NCBI GenBank assembly: GCA_016199405.1
Contig: JACQGS010000041.1
Location: 1 to 30,995, forward strand
Source of the DNA: Chloroflexota bacterium
GTDB lineage: Bacteria > Chloroflexota > Anaerolineae > UBA4142
Length of the DNA: 30,995 nt
Direction of reading: 5' to 3'
Part shown: positions 1 through 6,779 of the stretch, one piece after another
Layout: each line of letters opens with the position of its first letter
Position numbering within the stretch: position 1 is the first letter of the stretch
Translations under genes and position numbers: made by a program
Notes under the pieces: generated by a model
Databases searched by the model: none
What the model was told of the DNA's origin: nothing
The model's input: the letters and a program-made list of their open reading frames with translations, nothing else

Positions 1-368
1 CCCAAGAGCCGCGCTTGCGTATTGCTTCCCAAATTCGCCAACTGCACAAAGCCATCCACTTGCGGCGCAACGCCGACCAGATCGGGCAGCGAGCGCAAGG
101 CGTCGGCGTCTTCCAGCGTCAGCGTTGCGGCCGCGCCTTCCGCCGTGCGAACGCCATCCTGGCGCACCGCGCCGGGGCGAATGAACAGCAAATTTGTGCC
201 GATGCTTTGAATCTGCGCGGTAATCGCGGCTTGCGCGCCGCGTCCAATGCTGAGCATCGCGATCACCAACATCACGCCGATGATAATGCCGAGCATCGTC
301 AAAATCGCACGTAATTTGTTCGCGGCGAGACTACGCAGCGCGATGCGAATACTTTCGGTAACGGTCAT
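1..368 (-). CDS. MacB-type ABC transporter permease, N-terminal part (cut by window edge)
   Basis: This is the first 122 residues of an inner-membrane permease of the MacB/FtsX family; the rest lies beyond the left edge. The protein begins MTVTESIRIALRSL. A conserved 'NKLRAILTMLGIIIGV' stretch then forms the first transmembrane helix (about residues 18-42), followed by the start of the large extracytoplasmic MacB_PCD domain (SIGRGAQAAI, SIGTNLLFIRPG). The ATG at 368 follows a 'tgagg' Shine-Dalgarno-like element. The gene lies downstream of a matching ATPase and adaptor on the same strand, so it is most likely the permease of a three-part macrolide/peptide/lipoprotein-type exporter. A 131-bp gap holding a palindromic repeat separates it from the ATPase gene. 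The substrate cannot be told from sequence. Confidence 0.88.
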   Translation of the reverse strand, partial: MTVTESIRIALRSLAANKLRAILTMLGIIIGVMLVIAMLSIGRGAQAAITAQIQSIGTNLLFIRPGAVRQDGVRTAEGAAATLTLEDADALRSLPDLVGVAPQVDGFVQLANLGSNTQARLL

Positions 369-399
369 TGGAAACCTCAGCCGTAACCGTTCAGCCCTG

Positions 400-490
400 T
401 GTCATTGCGAGCGCACTCTGCGAAGCAATCTCCAAAGTCCTTTTGGAGCTTGGGGATTGCTTCGGGCAAACTTCGCCCTCGCAATGACAA
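400..490. repeat. Palindromic repeat, 'tcattgcgagc' family, copy 1
   Basis: The ends are inverted: 'tgtcattgcgag' on the left matches 'ctcgcaatgaca' on the right. The interior holds 'gcgaagcaatctcc' and 'ggggattgcttcg', also inverted. A second copy lies at 13076-13172. The element fills the gap between the ABC ATPase and permease genes. It is a non-autonomous REP/MITE-like sequence with no coding capacity. Confidence 0.85.
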
Positions 491-499
491 GGTGAACAA

Positions 500-1171
500 T
501 TACGAAAAAACAATCAACCCATCGCCAATTCGGATCGTTCGTTGCCCGAGCGCCGCGACGTTCGCATCGTGCGTTACCAGAACAACGGTCATGCCCTTCT
601 CCCGGTTCAGCCGCTTGAAAATTCCCATAATCTCTGCGCCAGACTTGCTGTCTAAATTCCCAGTCGGCTCGTCGGCGAGGATGATGGCGGGATTATTGAC
701 CAGCGCGCGCGCAATCGCGACGCGTTGTTGTTGTCCGCCGGACAGTTCGTTGGGACGATGGTGCACGCGATCTTTCAACCCCACGGCATCCAACGCCGCG
801 AGCGCGCGCTCCCGGCGATCCTTCGCGCCGGCGTACACCATCGGCAATTCTACATTGTCCAACGCCGGCGTGCGCGCGAGCAGATTGAACGTTTGGAAGA
901 CAAAGCCGATTTTCTTGTTGCGAATTGCGGCGAGTTCGTCGTCTTTCATCGCGGACACCTGCACGCCGTCTAAAAAATATTCGCCGGTCGTCGGGGTATC
1001 CAAACAGCCGATAATATTCATCAGCGTCGATTTGCCGGAGCCGGAGGGTCCCGTAATTGCGACCATTTCGCCGGAGTTGATGGTCACCGAGACGCCGCCC
1101 AACGCCGGCACATCCACGTCACCCATGCGGTAAATTTTCGTTACATTTCGAATGTCAATAACAGCTGCCAT
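500..1171 (-). CDS. ABC transporter ATP-binding protein (MacB/LolD-like)
   Basis: This 223-residue nucleotide-binding subunit powers export by the neighbouring permease. Walker A is GPSGSGKST (residues 41-49), the Q-loop is Q93, the signature is LSGGQQQR (143-150), Walker B is ILADEP (164-169), and the H-loop is VTHD near residue 203. The length and motifs are typical of the MacB/LolD/FtsE group. A TTG at 1183 would add MEDK. The ATG at 1171 is preferred because 'ggaag' lies 6-7 bases upstream and it starts one base after the adaptor stop codon, which suggests translational coupling. It forms a MacAB-like set with the adaptor upstream and the permease downstream. The substrate is unknown. Confidence 0.93.
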   Translation of the reverse strand: MAAVIDIRNVTKIYRMGDVDVPALGGVSVTINSGEMVAITGPSGSGKSTLMNIIGCLDTPTTGEYFLDGVQVSAMKDDELAAIRNKKIGFVFQTFNLLARTPALDNVELPMVYAGAKDRRERALAALDAVGLKDRVHHRPNELSGGQQQRVAIARALVNNPAIILADEPTGNLDSKSGAEIMGIFKRLNREKGMTVVLVTHDANVAALGQRTIRIGDGLIVFS

Positions 1172-1172
1172 T

Positions 1173-2420
1173 TTATCTTCCAAAGAATTGAGCGCCGCCG
1201 GGCACGCCGGGCACGTTGCCGCTGCGCGTCGTGGTTTGCTGAATCAGCACGACATCGCCTTCATTCAAACCATTTGTCACTTCGACGAATTGATCGTTCG
1301 TCAAGCCCGTGCCAATCGGCGTGCTGATTTGCTCGCCTTTGAAAAGCACGGTAACGGTTTTCTGATTGCCGGTCGTCCGTACCGCGCGATTGGGAATCAG
1401 CAATACATTGTCGCGGCGTTCGACCGCGATCGCCATGTTCGCCGTCATTCCCGGTTTGATGGAGCCGTCCACATTTTGCACGACGAGCGTCACCGGATAA
1501 TTCACGACGCCTTGCGTGACGGTGCCAATCGGCGCGACCGATTGGACTTGCGCGCTGTACGTTTTGCCGGTCAACGCGTCCAAGGTCATCTGCGCGGTTT
1601 GCCCCGCTTTGACCTTCGCAATATCCACTTCCGAGAGAGTGACTTTGACCTGCAAGGTTGCGAGGTCCACCAGCGTGAGCGCAACGCCCGACCCAACCGA
1701 ATCGCTCACGTTGAAATTCACCGCGGAGACAACGCCGTCAAATGGCGCGACGATGCGCGCCTTTTCGATATTTCGCTGCGCTTGATCGACGCTCACTTGC
1801 GCTTGGTCCAATTGCACTTGGGCCGAGCGCAACGCGCTGTCGTTGATCGTCGAAGCGACTTGGCTGAAACTCGCCAGCGCGGATTGATAATCAATCGTCG
1901 CGGTTTGCAGTGCTTGGGCTTGCGTCGTCATTCCGATGTCGCCGCGCCAAGAAATCGCGTTGTAATCGCCCTGCGCTTTTTGTAATGCGATGGTCGCCTT
2001 GTCCAATCCTGCTCTTGCGACAATCAATTGGTTGGGGTTCTGGGCAACTTTGGTTTTGGCGGTCTCATAGCTCACTTGTGCGCTCGTCAGATTCGCCTGA
2101 GTGTTCTTGAGCGCGAGTTGCAAATCTACTAAATCCAATTCCATCAAGACCTGTCCGCTCTTGACCGTGTCACCGACTTGAACATTCACTTTGGCGACTC
2201 GCCCGGATTGCTGGAACGCCAGCGATGCGGTCTTCGGCGCGGAGACGTTGCCGGCGGCGCTCACCGTCGCGACGAGTGTGCCGCGCGTGACGGAGGCGTC
2301 TTGCGCGCGCACGGTCGTTGCCGCGCTGGTGACTGTGCTGGAGGGTCGTGTGAGAAAAAAAACGGCGACGAGCAGCGCGGCGACTCCGACTCCGCCCATG
2401 ATGTAATGCTGACGTTTCAT
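1173..2420 (-). CDS. Efflux periplasmic adaptor (HlyD/MacA-type membrane fusion protein)
   Basis: This is a 415-residue membrane-anchored adaptor that links an ABC exporter to the outside. A single N-terminal helix (about residues 8-24, GGVGVAALLVAVFF) is followed by the first half of a biotinyl-lipoyl domain (GDTVKSGQVL near 82-91). A long Gln/Ala-rich coiled-coil hairpin spans about 105-220. Then come the second lipoyl half (IVAPFDGVVS), a beta-barrel (VKVTLSEVDI) and a C-terminal membrane-proximal domain (VLLIPNRAV). The ATG at 2420 has a strong 'aggagg' site. The stop is one base from the ATPase start. Because the cell envelope is probably monoderm-like, the partner may be only the permease. 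It resembles MacA/YknX; the exact substrate cannot be inferred. Confidence 0.92.
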   Translation of the reverse strand: MKRQHYIMGGVGVAALLVAVFFLTRPSSTVTSAATTVRAQDASVTRGTLVATVSAAGNVSAPKTASLAFQQSGRVAKVNVQVGDTVKSGQVLMELDLVDLQLALKNTQANLTSAQVSYETAKTKVAQNPNQLIVARAGLDKATIALQKAQGDYNAISWRGDIGMTTQAQALQTATIDYQSALASFSQVASTINDSALRSAQVQLDQAQVSVDQAQRNIEKARIVAPFDGVVSAVNFNVSDSVGSGVALTLVDLATLQVKVTLSEVDIAKVKAGQTAQMTLDALTGKTYSAQVQSVAPIGTVTQGVVNYPVTLVVQNVDGSIKPGMTANMAIAVERRDNVLLIPNRAVRTTGNQKTVTVLFKGEQISTPIGTGLTNDQFVEVTNGLNEGDVVLIQQTTTRSGNVPGVPGGAQFFGR

Positions 2421-2457
2421 GAAATCCTCCTATCGCGGACCAGCCGAAATCAAACAG

Positions 2458-2531
2458 GACATGACCCACCAAGCACACGAAGGAACACTAAATTATTTCG
2501 AGATCTTCGTGTCCTTCGTGGACAAAATTTT
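2458..2531. repeat. Inverted repeat of the 'ccacgaaggacacgaag' type
   Basis: The 121-bp gap between the sigma factor and the adaptor gene holds imperfect inverted arms: 'cacacgaaggaacac' on the left and 'gtgtccttcgtgg' on the right. A related half-element ('ttcttcgtgccctttgtggg') lies at 28899-28919. No run of T follows, so it does not look like a classical terminator. Confidence 0.55.
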
Positions 2532-2541
2532 ATCGCGCGAT

Positions 2542-3195
2542 TCACTCGGCGGCGACACCTTGTAGTTTCGGCTGGAAGATTGCCAGCACAGTATCGCGCG
2601 GAGGTCGCGATGACTTCGGGCGAGCGTGCTGGTTCAGCAAGGCGCGTAACTGTATCTTGGCGCGGCGCAAATGCGTGCGCACAGTGTTCAATGGAATTTC
2701 CAAGGTCGCCGCGATTTCCTCGTACGAAAATTCTTCAAGATAACGCAAGACGATCACGGTCTTATAATGCGACGGCAGTTGCGCGACTGCCGCGCTGACT
2801 TCGCGCGCCAGCGCTTGCTTTTCAAGTTGTTCCCACGGCGGCAGCGCGTGATCGGGAATCGATTCGCTGGCGTCGTCAGCGTCTTCAGTGGCGCGGCGCG
2901 CCGCGTCGAGATCGGAAAAGAGCATCGGACGCTTTTTGCGTCCGTGATCGTAGCATAGATTGATGGCGATCCGAAAGAGATACGGCTTGAAGGGCCGCTC
3001 AAGATCAATTTGATCCAGCGCGTGGATGACGCGGATAAAAGTTTCTTGCGCGATGTTTTCGGCTTCCATCGCATCGCCCACCCAGCGCATCGAGGCGCGA
3101 TGAATCGCTGGAGTATAGCGTTCGACCAGTGTGCGGAAGGCGTCCGAGTTGCCGGCTTTGAATTGCCGGAGCAAATCGGTATCGGCGTTAAGCAT
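2542..3195 (-). CDS. ECF-family RNA polymerase sigma factor (RpoE-like)
   Basis: This 217-residue alternative sigma factor contains region 2 (about residues 20-90: VERYTPAIHRASMRWVGD, AENIAQETFIRVI, KPYLFRIAINLCYD), which melts and binds the -10 element. Region 4 (about 135-190: QLPSHYKTVIVLRYLEEF, SYEEIAATLEIPLNTVRTHL) is a helix-turn-helix for the -35. An acidic linker (DADDASESIPD) separates them. The C-terminal tail after residue 195 is short and has no extra domain. No anti-sigma gene follows; a MacAB-like exporter does, so the exporter may belong to its regulon, which is inference. The ATG at 3195 has only a weak 'gaggcg' upstream. A plausible promoter lies at 3255-3283 on the same strand. 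Confidence 0.93.
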   Translation of the reverse strand: MLNADTDLLRQFKAGNSDAFRTLVERYTPAIHRASMRWVGDAMEAENIAQETFIRVIHALDQIDLERPFKPYLFRIAINLCYDHGRKKRPMLFSDLDAARRATEDADDASESIPDHALPPWEQLEKQALAREVSAAVAQLPSHYKTVIVLRYLEEFSYEEIAATLEIPLNTVRTHLRRAKIQLRALLNQHARPKSSRPPRDTVLAIFQPKLQGVAAE

Positions 3196-3254
3196 AGCGC
3201 GCCTCGCCCCAGATTATTACGATGATAAAAACCTTCAGTTTCACTCGGGATCCT

Positions 3255-3283
3255 ATTCTAATCGCAATTGGGGCTGACGCCAA
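3255..3283 (-). promoter_or_regulatory. Predicted promoter for the ECF sigma factor gene
   Basis: On the minus strand, a -35-like TTGGCG (3278-3283) and a -10-like TAGAAT (3255-3260) are separated by 17 bp. They lie about 60 bp upstream of the start codon at 3195. The match is good but untested. Confidence 0.5.
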
Positions 3284-3285
3284 AC

Positions 3286-3425
3286 GTCTCGCCGTCACGG
3301 CTTGTGCAAAGTCGTGTTTCAAAATATGGGTGGCAGCCCAGCCGCGCTGGGCGTGAGCAAAACGGCAGCGCGGCTGCCTTCTATCCATCGTGTCAAGCGA
3401 CTTTGCACAAGCCCTGTCTCGCCGT
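3286..3425. mobile_element. MITE-like element with perfect terminal inverted repeats and flanking direct repeat
   Basis: A perfect 16-bp inverted pair, 'ggcttgtgcaaagtcg' (3299-3314) and its reverse complement (3398-3413), encloses an inner palindrome. The inner arms are 'ggcagcccagccgcgctg' and 'cagcgcggctgcc'. The 10-bp direct repeat 'gtctcgccgt' lies just outside at 3286-3295 and 3416-3425 and looks like a target-site duplication. No transposase is encoded. The inner palindrome recurs at 14085-14152 without these outer arms. Confidence 0.7.
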
Positions 3426-3514
3426 GCGATCAGATTATTGCACCAGCACATTAGCCACAGATGAAAGGAAACTAAAGAGCAAGCGAAATATCTGGACCGA
3501 ATCGCATCTACCCT

Positions 3515-3545
3515 TTGACCGGGGCTGGACAACTTGTGTTATAAT
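3515..3545 (+). promoter_or_regulatory. Predicted sigma-70-type promoter for the structured RNA
   Basis: TTGACC (3515-3520) and a consensus TATAAT (3540-3545) are separated by 19 bp. The expected transcription start is near 3552, about 10 bases before the closing stem of the structured RNA. Confidence 0.65.
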
Positions 3546-3551
3546 CTAGTT

Positions 3552-3677
3552 GTAATTAGTGCACCCCGTTGAGGAACAAGCAAGACGCCCCCACTCTTTA
3601 CGGGGGTCCAACCTGAAATTCCTCAGGCGTCTAGCAATAGTGAGCATAAACTCACTGCCTCAACGGGGTGTTTTTTT
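3552..3677 (+). ncRNA. Compact structured RNA with built-in intrinsic terminator; candidate riboswitch/attenuator or small RNA
   Basis: A perfect 13-bp closing stem pairs 'caccccgttgagg' (3562-3574) with 'cctcaacggggtg' (3658-3670) and runs into seven T's (3671-3677). Inside it are further helices: agacgc/gcgtct (3583-3588 with 3627-3632), a ccccc/ggggg hairpin (3588-3592 with 3602-3606), cctga/tcagg (3612-3616 with 3623-3627), and agtgag/ctcact (3639-3644 with 3651-3656). Single-stranded 'aacaagca' and 'agcaata' join them. A promoter begins about 37 bp upstream of the first stem and a CDF metal-transporter gene starts 23 bp after the T-run. It is not an evident match to the NiCo, yybP-ykoY, 6S, SRP or T-box classes as far as I remember their consensus. 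Whether it is a terminated small RNA or a metal-responsive leader is inference. Confidence 0.7.
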
Positions 3678-3699
3678 GCGAGGTCTTTTTTCTAATCCG

Positions 3700-5136
3700 A
3701 TGGCTGACCCTTTATTGCCGAATGCGCAAACGCGCGCGCGCGAAAAAAATCTGGTCGCGGGATCGTCGGTCGGCGCGGCAATCTTTTTGACGCTCATCAA
3801 GATCGTGATCGGAATTGCCACCGGCAGTCTGGGCATTCTTGCCGAAGCTGTGCATTCCGGGCTCGATCTGGTTGCCGCGATCATCACCTGGTTTGCGGTC
3901 TGGGTGAGCGACAAGCCCGCGGATGAGACGCATCCGTACGGACACGGCAAGGTCGAAAACATCAGCGCGCTCGCCGAGACCGCGCTCTTGCTGGTGACGT
4001 GCATTTGGATAATTTCAGAAGCGATCGATCGTTTATTTTTGCACGTCAAACATGTCGATCCGAACGCGTGGGCATTCGCGGTGATGGCGATTTCCATCGC
4101 GATTGATTTTTCGCGTTCACGCGCGCTGAGTCGCATGGCGAAGAAATATTCGAGCCAAGCGCTCGAAGCCGACGCGTTGCATTTCAGCACGGACATCTGG
4201 AGTTCCGCCGTCGTGATTATCGGCTTGGCATTGGTCAAGGTCGGCGAGATCATTGGCGCCGAGTCGATCTTTGTCCGCGCGGATGCGATTGCGGCGTTGG
4301 TCGTCGCGCTGATCGTGATCGGGGTTAGCTTTCGGTTAGGCGCGCGCGCGATCGATGCGCTGTTGGATCGCGCGCCGCGTGGGATAGCGGAGCGAATCGA
4401 GAGCGCGGCGGCGAAAGTGAACGGGGTGCGCGTGGTGAAATCGACGCGCGTGCGCGGCGTGGGCAGTCAGATTTTTGCGGATGTGCACATCGAAATTCCG
4501 CGGCACTTTTCGTTTGAAGAGAGCCATTCCGTCGAGAGCCGCGTCGAAGAGGCGGTGCGCACGATCTCGCCGCACGCGGATGTCGTCGTTCATGCCGATC
4601 CGAGCGCGGATAGTGAAGGCGTGCTGGAAAAAATTCACGCCACCGCCGTGCGCGGACTTTACGCCGTGCACAATATCAGCACACACTGGACGCGGCGCGG
4701 GCTTTGGATCGATTTGGATCTCGAGGTTGATCCAGCGATTTCGTTTGAGCGTGCTCACGAAATGGCGGAAGACCTAGAAACGCAACTCCGCGCCGAACTC
4801 AACACGAATGCGCGCGTAGCAGATGTGAACATTCACATCGAACCGCGCGAGGTGGAGAATCTGCCGGCGATTGAAATTCAACCGAGCGAAACCGCGCGGT
4901 ACGTGGAGCGCATTCGGTCGTTGGGCGCGGAATTTGCGGCGGCGCGGAGCTGCGAAGACATTGCCTTGCAAAATCTTGGTGATGGAATTTACCTTTCGTT
5001 TCACATGCTTATGGATACGGCGCTTTCCGTCGGCGAGGTGCATACGATCGCGGAAGAGATGGAGCGGCGTCTGCGGCTCGAGTTTCCGGAATTGGGGCGC
5101 GTCGTGATCCATACGGAGCCAGCGCAAACGAAATGA
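3700..5136 (+). CDS. Cation diffusion facilitator (CDF) metal transporter with three tandem C-terminal domains
   Basis: This 478-residue inner-membrane metal/proton antiporter has six helices in about residues 18-215. Site-A ligands appear as H52xxxD56 (VHSGLD) in helix 2 and H161xxxD165 (HFSTD) in helix 5. This HD-HD pattern is usual for zinc-type CDFs. The loop KPADETHPYGHGKVE (72-86) is typical of the family. Instead of one cytoplasmic dimerisation domain there are three similar ones: about 228-305, 306-389 and 396-478. Each contains an amphipathic helix and an '(I/V)H.(E/D)P' end (VVHADPS, NIHIEPR, VIHTEPA). The ATG at 3700 is chosen; the open frame runs back to a GTG at 3559, but that stretch is the structured RNA. 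No clear ribosome site is seen. It shares an ATGA overlap with the next gene. Confidence 0.9.
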   Translation: MADPLLPNAQTRAREKNLVAGSSVGAAIFLTLIKIVIGIATGSLGILAEAVHSGLDLVAAIITWFAVWVSDKPADETHPYGHGKVENISALAETALLLVTCIWIISEAIDRLFLHVKHVDPNAWAFAVMAISIAIDFSRSRALSRMAKKYSSQALEADALHFSTDIWSSAVVIIGLALVKVGEIIGAESIFVRADAIAALVVALIVIGVSFRLGARAIDALLDRAPRGIAERIESAAAKVNGVRVVKSTRVRGVGSQIFADVHIEIPRHFSFEESHSVESRVEEAVRTISPHADVVVHADPSADSEGVLEKIHATAVRGLYAVHNISTHWTRRGLWIDLDLEVDPAISFERAHEMAEDLETQLRAELNTNARVADVNIHIEPREVENLPAIEIQPSETARYVERIRSLGAEFAAARSCEDIALQNLGDGIYLSFHMLMDTALSVGEVHTIAEEMERRLRLEFPELGRVVIHTEPAQTK

Positions 5137-6758
5137 CCAACTTTTCCTTTACAACTCGACAAGCCAATCTACAGCGACTTGGGCGCGAGCAATTTGATCT
5201 CCTGATCATCGGCGGCGGCATTACCGGCGTGGGCATTGCGCGCGATGCCGCGCTGCGCGGCTTTTCGGTCGCGTTGATCGACAAAGGCGATTTTGCAAGC
5301 GGCACATCGAGCAAGTCCTCGAAGTTGGTGCACGGCGGTGTGCGCTATTTGGAATTATTTCAATTCGGTTTGGTGTTCGAAGCGAGCCGCGAGCGGCGGA
5401 CGTTGATGCAAATCGCGCCGCATCTGGTGCGCGCGGTGCCGTTCATTTTTCCGGTTTATCGCGATGGACGGTGGCCCGCGTGGTTGATTGATCTCGGTTT
5501 GTGGACGTACGATGCGCTCGCGCTTTTCCGTAACGCCGGGCGACATCACATGCTCTCGCGCGCGGCGGTCGCAGAAAAAACGCGCGGGATCGACATCGGC
5601 AACATCACGCGCGGCGCGTACTATTTCGACGCGCAAGTCGACGATGCCCGCCTCACACTGGAGACCATTCGCGCGGCGCATCGCGCCGGCGCGGTGGCGG
5701 CAAATTACGTTCAAGTGGATGCGTTGGCGAAAGCCGACGCGCGCGTAGTTGGCGCCGACGCGCACGATATGCTGACCGGCGAAAAAATCTCGATCCGCGC
5801 GCGCGTCGTCGTCAACGCGACCGGCGTGTGGTCCGACGGACTCGCGCAAATGGACGATCCGCGCGCGCGGCGTCGTTTGCGTCCCACGAAGGGCGCGCAT
5901 ATTTTTGTTGCGCGCGAACGCATCGGCACGGAAAACGCGGCGACGTTCCCATCGTTTCAAGATAAACGGATCATGTTCTTGATCCCGTGGGGCAAATTTA
6001 CAATCATCGGCACGACCGAATCGGATTTTGATGGCGATTACGATCGCGTCTATGCGGATGCGCGCGATGTCGCCTACATTCTCGCGGCGGCGAATCACGC
6101 GTTCCCGCTCGCAAAACTTTTCAGAGCGGATGTCATTAGTGCTTATGCCGGCTTGCGCCCTTTGGTCAACGAAGGCGGCAAAAATGCGACGCAGACCTCG
6201 CGCGAGCATTTGATTTGGGTGAGCGAATCTGGTTTGATTACAATCGCCGGCGGCAAGTTGACGACGTATCGCGCGATGGCGGAGCAGTTGGTGAATCGCG
6301 TCGCGAAAATATTGCGCGACGAGTTCAATGTTGTAGCGAAGCAAAAATGCGCGACCGCGCGTTTGCCGCTCGTTGCGTCTGACAGCGCGCTGGAATTTGC
6401 GCGCGACGGTCTTGGTGAAGATGTCGCGGCGCATCTCGCGCGCGCGTACGGCGCGAATGCCGCGCGCGTTGCCGCCCTCGCGCATGCTGATGGGCGCGCG
6501 GCGCGGCGAATTGCAGAAGCATTACCGTACCTGTGGGCAGAGGTGGATTACGCGATGGAGAACGAGATGCCGGCGACGCTCGTGGATTTTCTCGCGCGAC
6601 GCACGCATATTATGAACGAAGATGGTGATAATGGCATCGAGGTCGCACCGCAAGTTGCCGCGCGCATGGCGGCGCGCTTGGATTGGGATCGCGCGCGCAT
6701 CGAAAAGGAATTGCGCGCATATCAGGATCAAGTTAGTCTAGCGCGGAAATTTATGTAG
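5133..6758 (+). CDS. glpD: Glycerol-3-phosphate dehydrogenase, FAD-dependent (aerobic type)
   Basis: This 541-residue membrane-associated flavoenzyme oxidises sn-glycerol 3-phosphate to dihydroxyacetone phosphate and passes electrons to quinone. The FAD-binding Rossmann motif GGGITGVGIARDAALRG is at residues 27-43. A typical SGTSSKSSKLVHGGVRYLE stretch follows. VVVNATGVWSD and GGKLTTYR-type motifs complete the DAO domain. A helical C-terminal domain (about 400-530) is present, as in GlpD/GlpA. The start overlaps the CDF stop as ATGA. The next gene begins 21 bp downstream, so the four genes from 3700 to 10876 appear to be one transcription unit. No glycerol kinase or glycerol uptake gene is in the window. 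Confidence 0.95.
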   Translation: MTNFSFTTRQANLQRLGREQFDLLIIGGGITGVGIARDAALRGFSVALIDKGDFASGTSSKSSKLVHGGVRYLELFQFGLVFEASRERRTLMQIAPHLVRAVPFIFPVYRDGRWPAWLIDLGLWTYDALALFRNAGRHHMLSRAAVAEKTRGIDIGNITRGAYYFDAQVDDARLTLETIRAAHRAGAVAANYVQVDALAKADARVVGADAHDMLTGEKISIRARVVVNATGVWSDGLAQMDDPRARRRLRPTKGAHIFVARERIGTENAATFPSFQDKRIMFLIPWGKFTIIGTTESDFDGDYDRVYADARDVAYILAAANHAFPLAKLFRADVISAYAGLRPLVNEGGKNATQTSREHLIWVSESGLITIAGGKLTTYRAMAEQLVNRVAKILRDEFNVVAKQKCATARLPLVASDSALEFARDGLGEDVAAHLARAYGANAARVAALAHADGRAARRIAEALPYLWAEVDYAMENEMPATLVDFLARRTHIMNEDGDNGIEVAPQVAARMAARLDWDRARIEKELRAYQDQVSLARKFM

Positions 6759-6779
6759 TAGTCACTCACGGTGAAATCA

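Noticed and set aside
399..1133. 244-codon open frame on the plus strand
   Set aside because: It is antisense to the ABC ATPase gene, which has all expected motifs; long shadow frames are common in this GC-rich sequence.
3552..3677. Match to the NiCo (czcD) riboswitch
   Set aside because: The CDF context fits, but the conserved G triplets in the junctions of that class are not visible; kept as an unassigned RNA.
3559..3699. GTG start at 3559 giving the CDF protein a 47-residue N-terminal extension
   Set aside because: The segment is the structured RNA with terminator, the encoded residues resemble nothing in the family, and the ATG at 3700 fits the normal CDF N-terminus.
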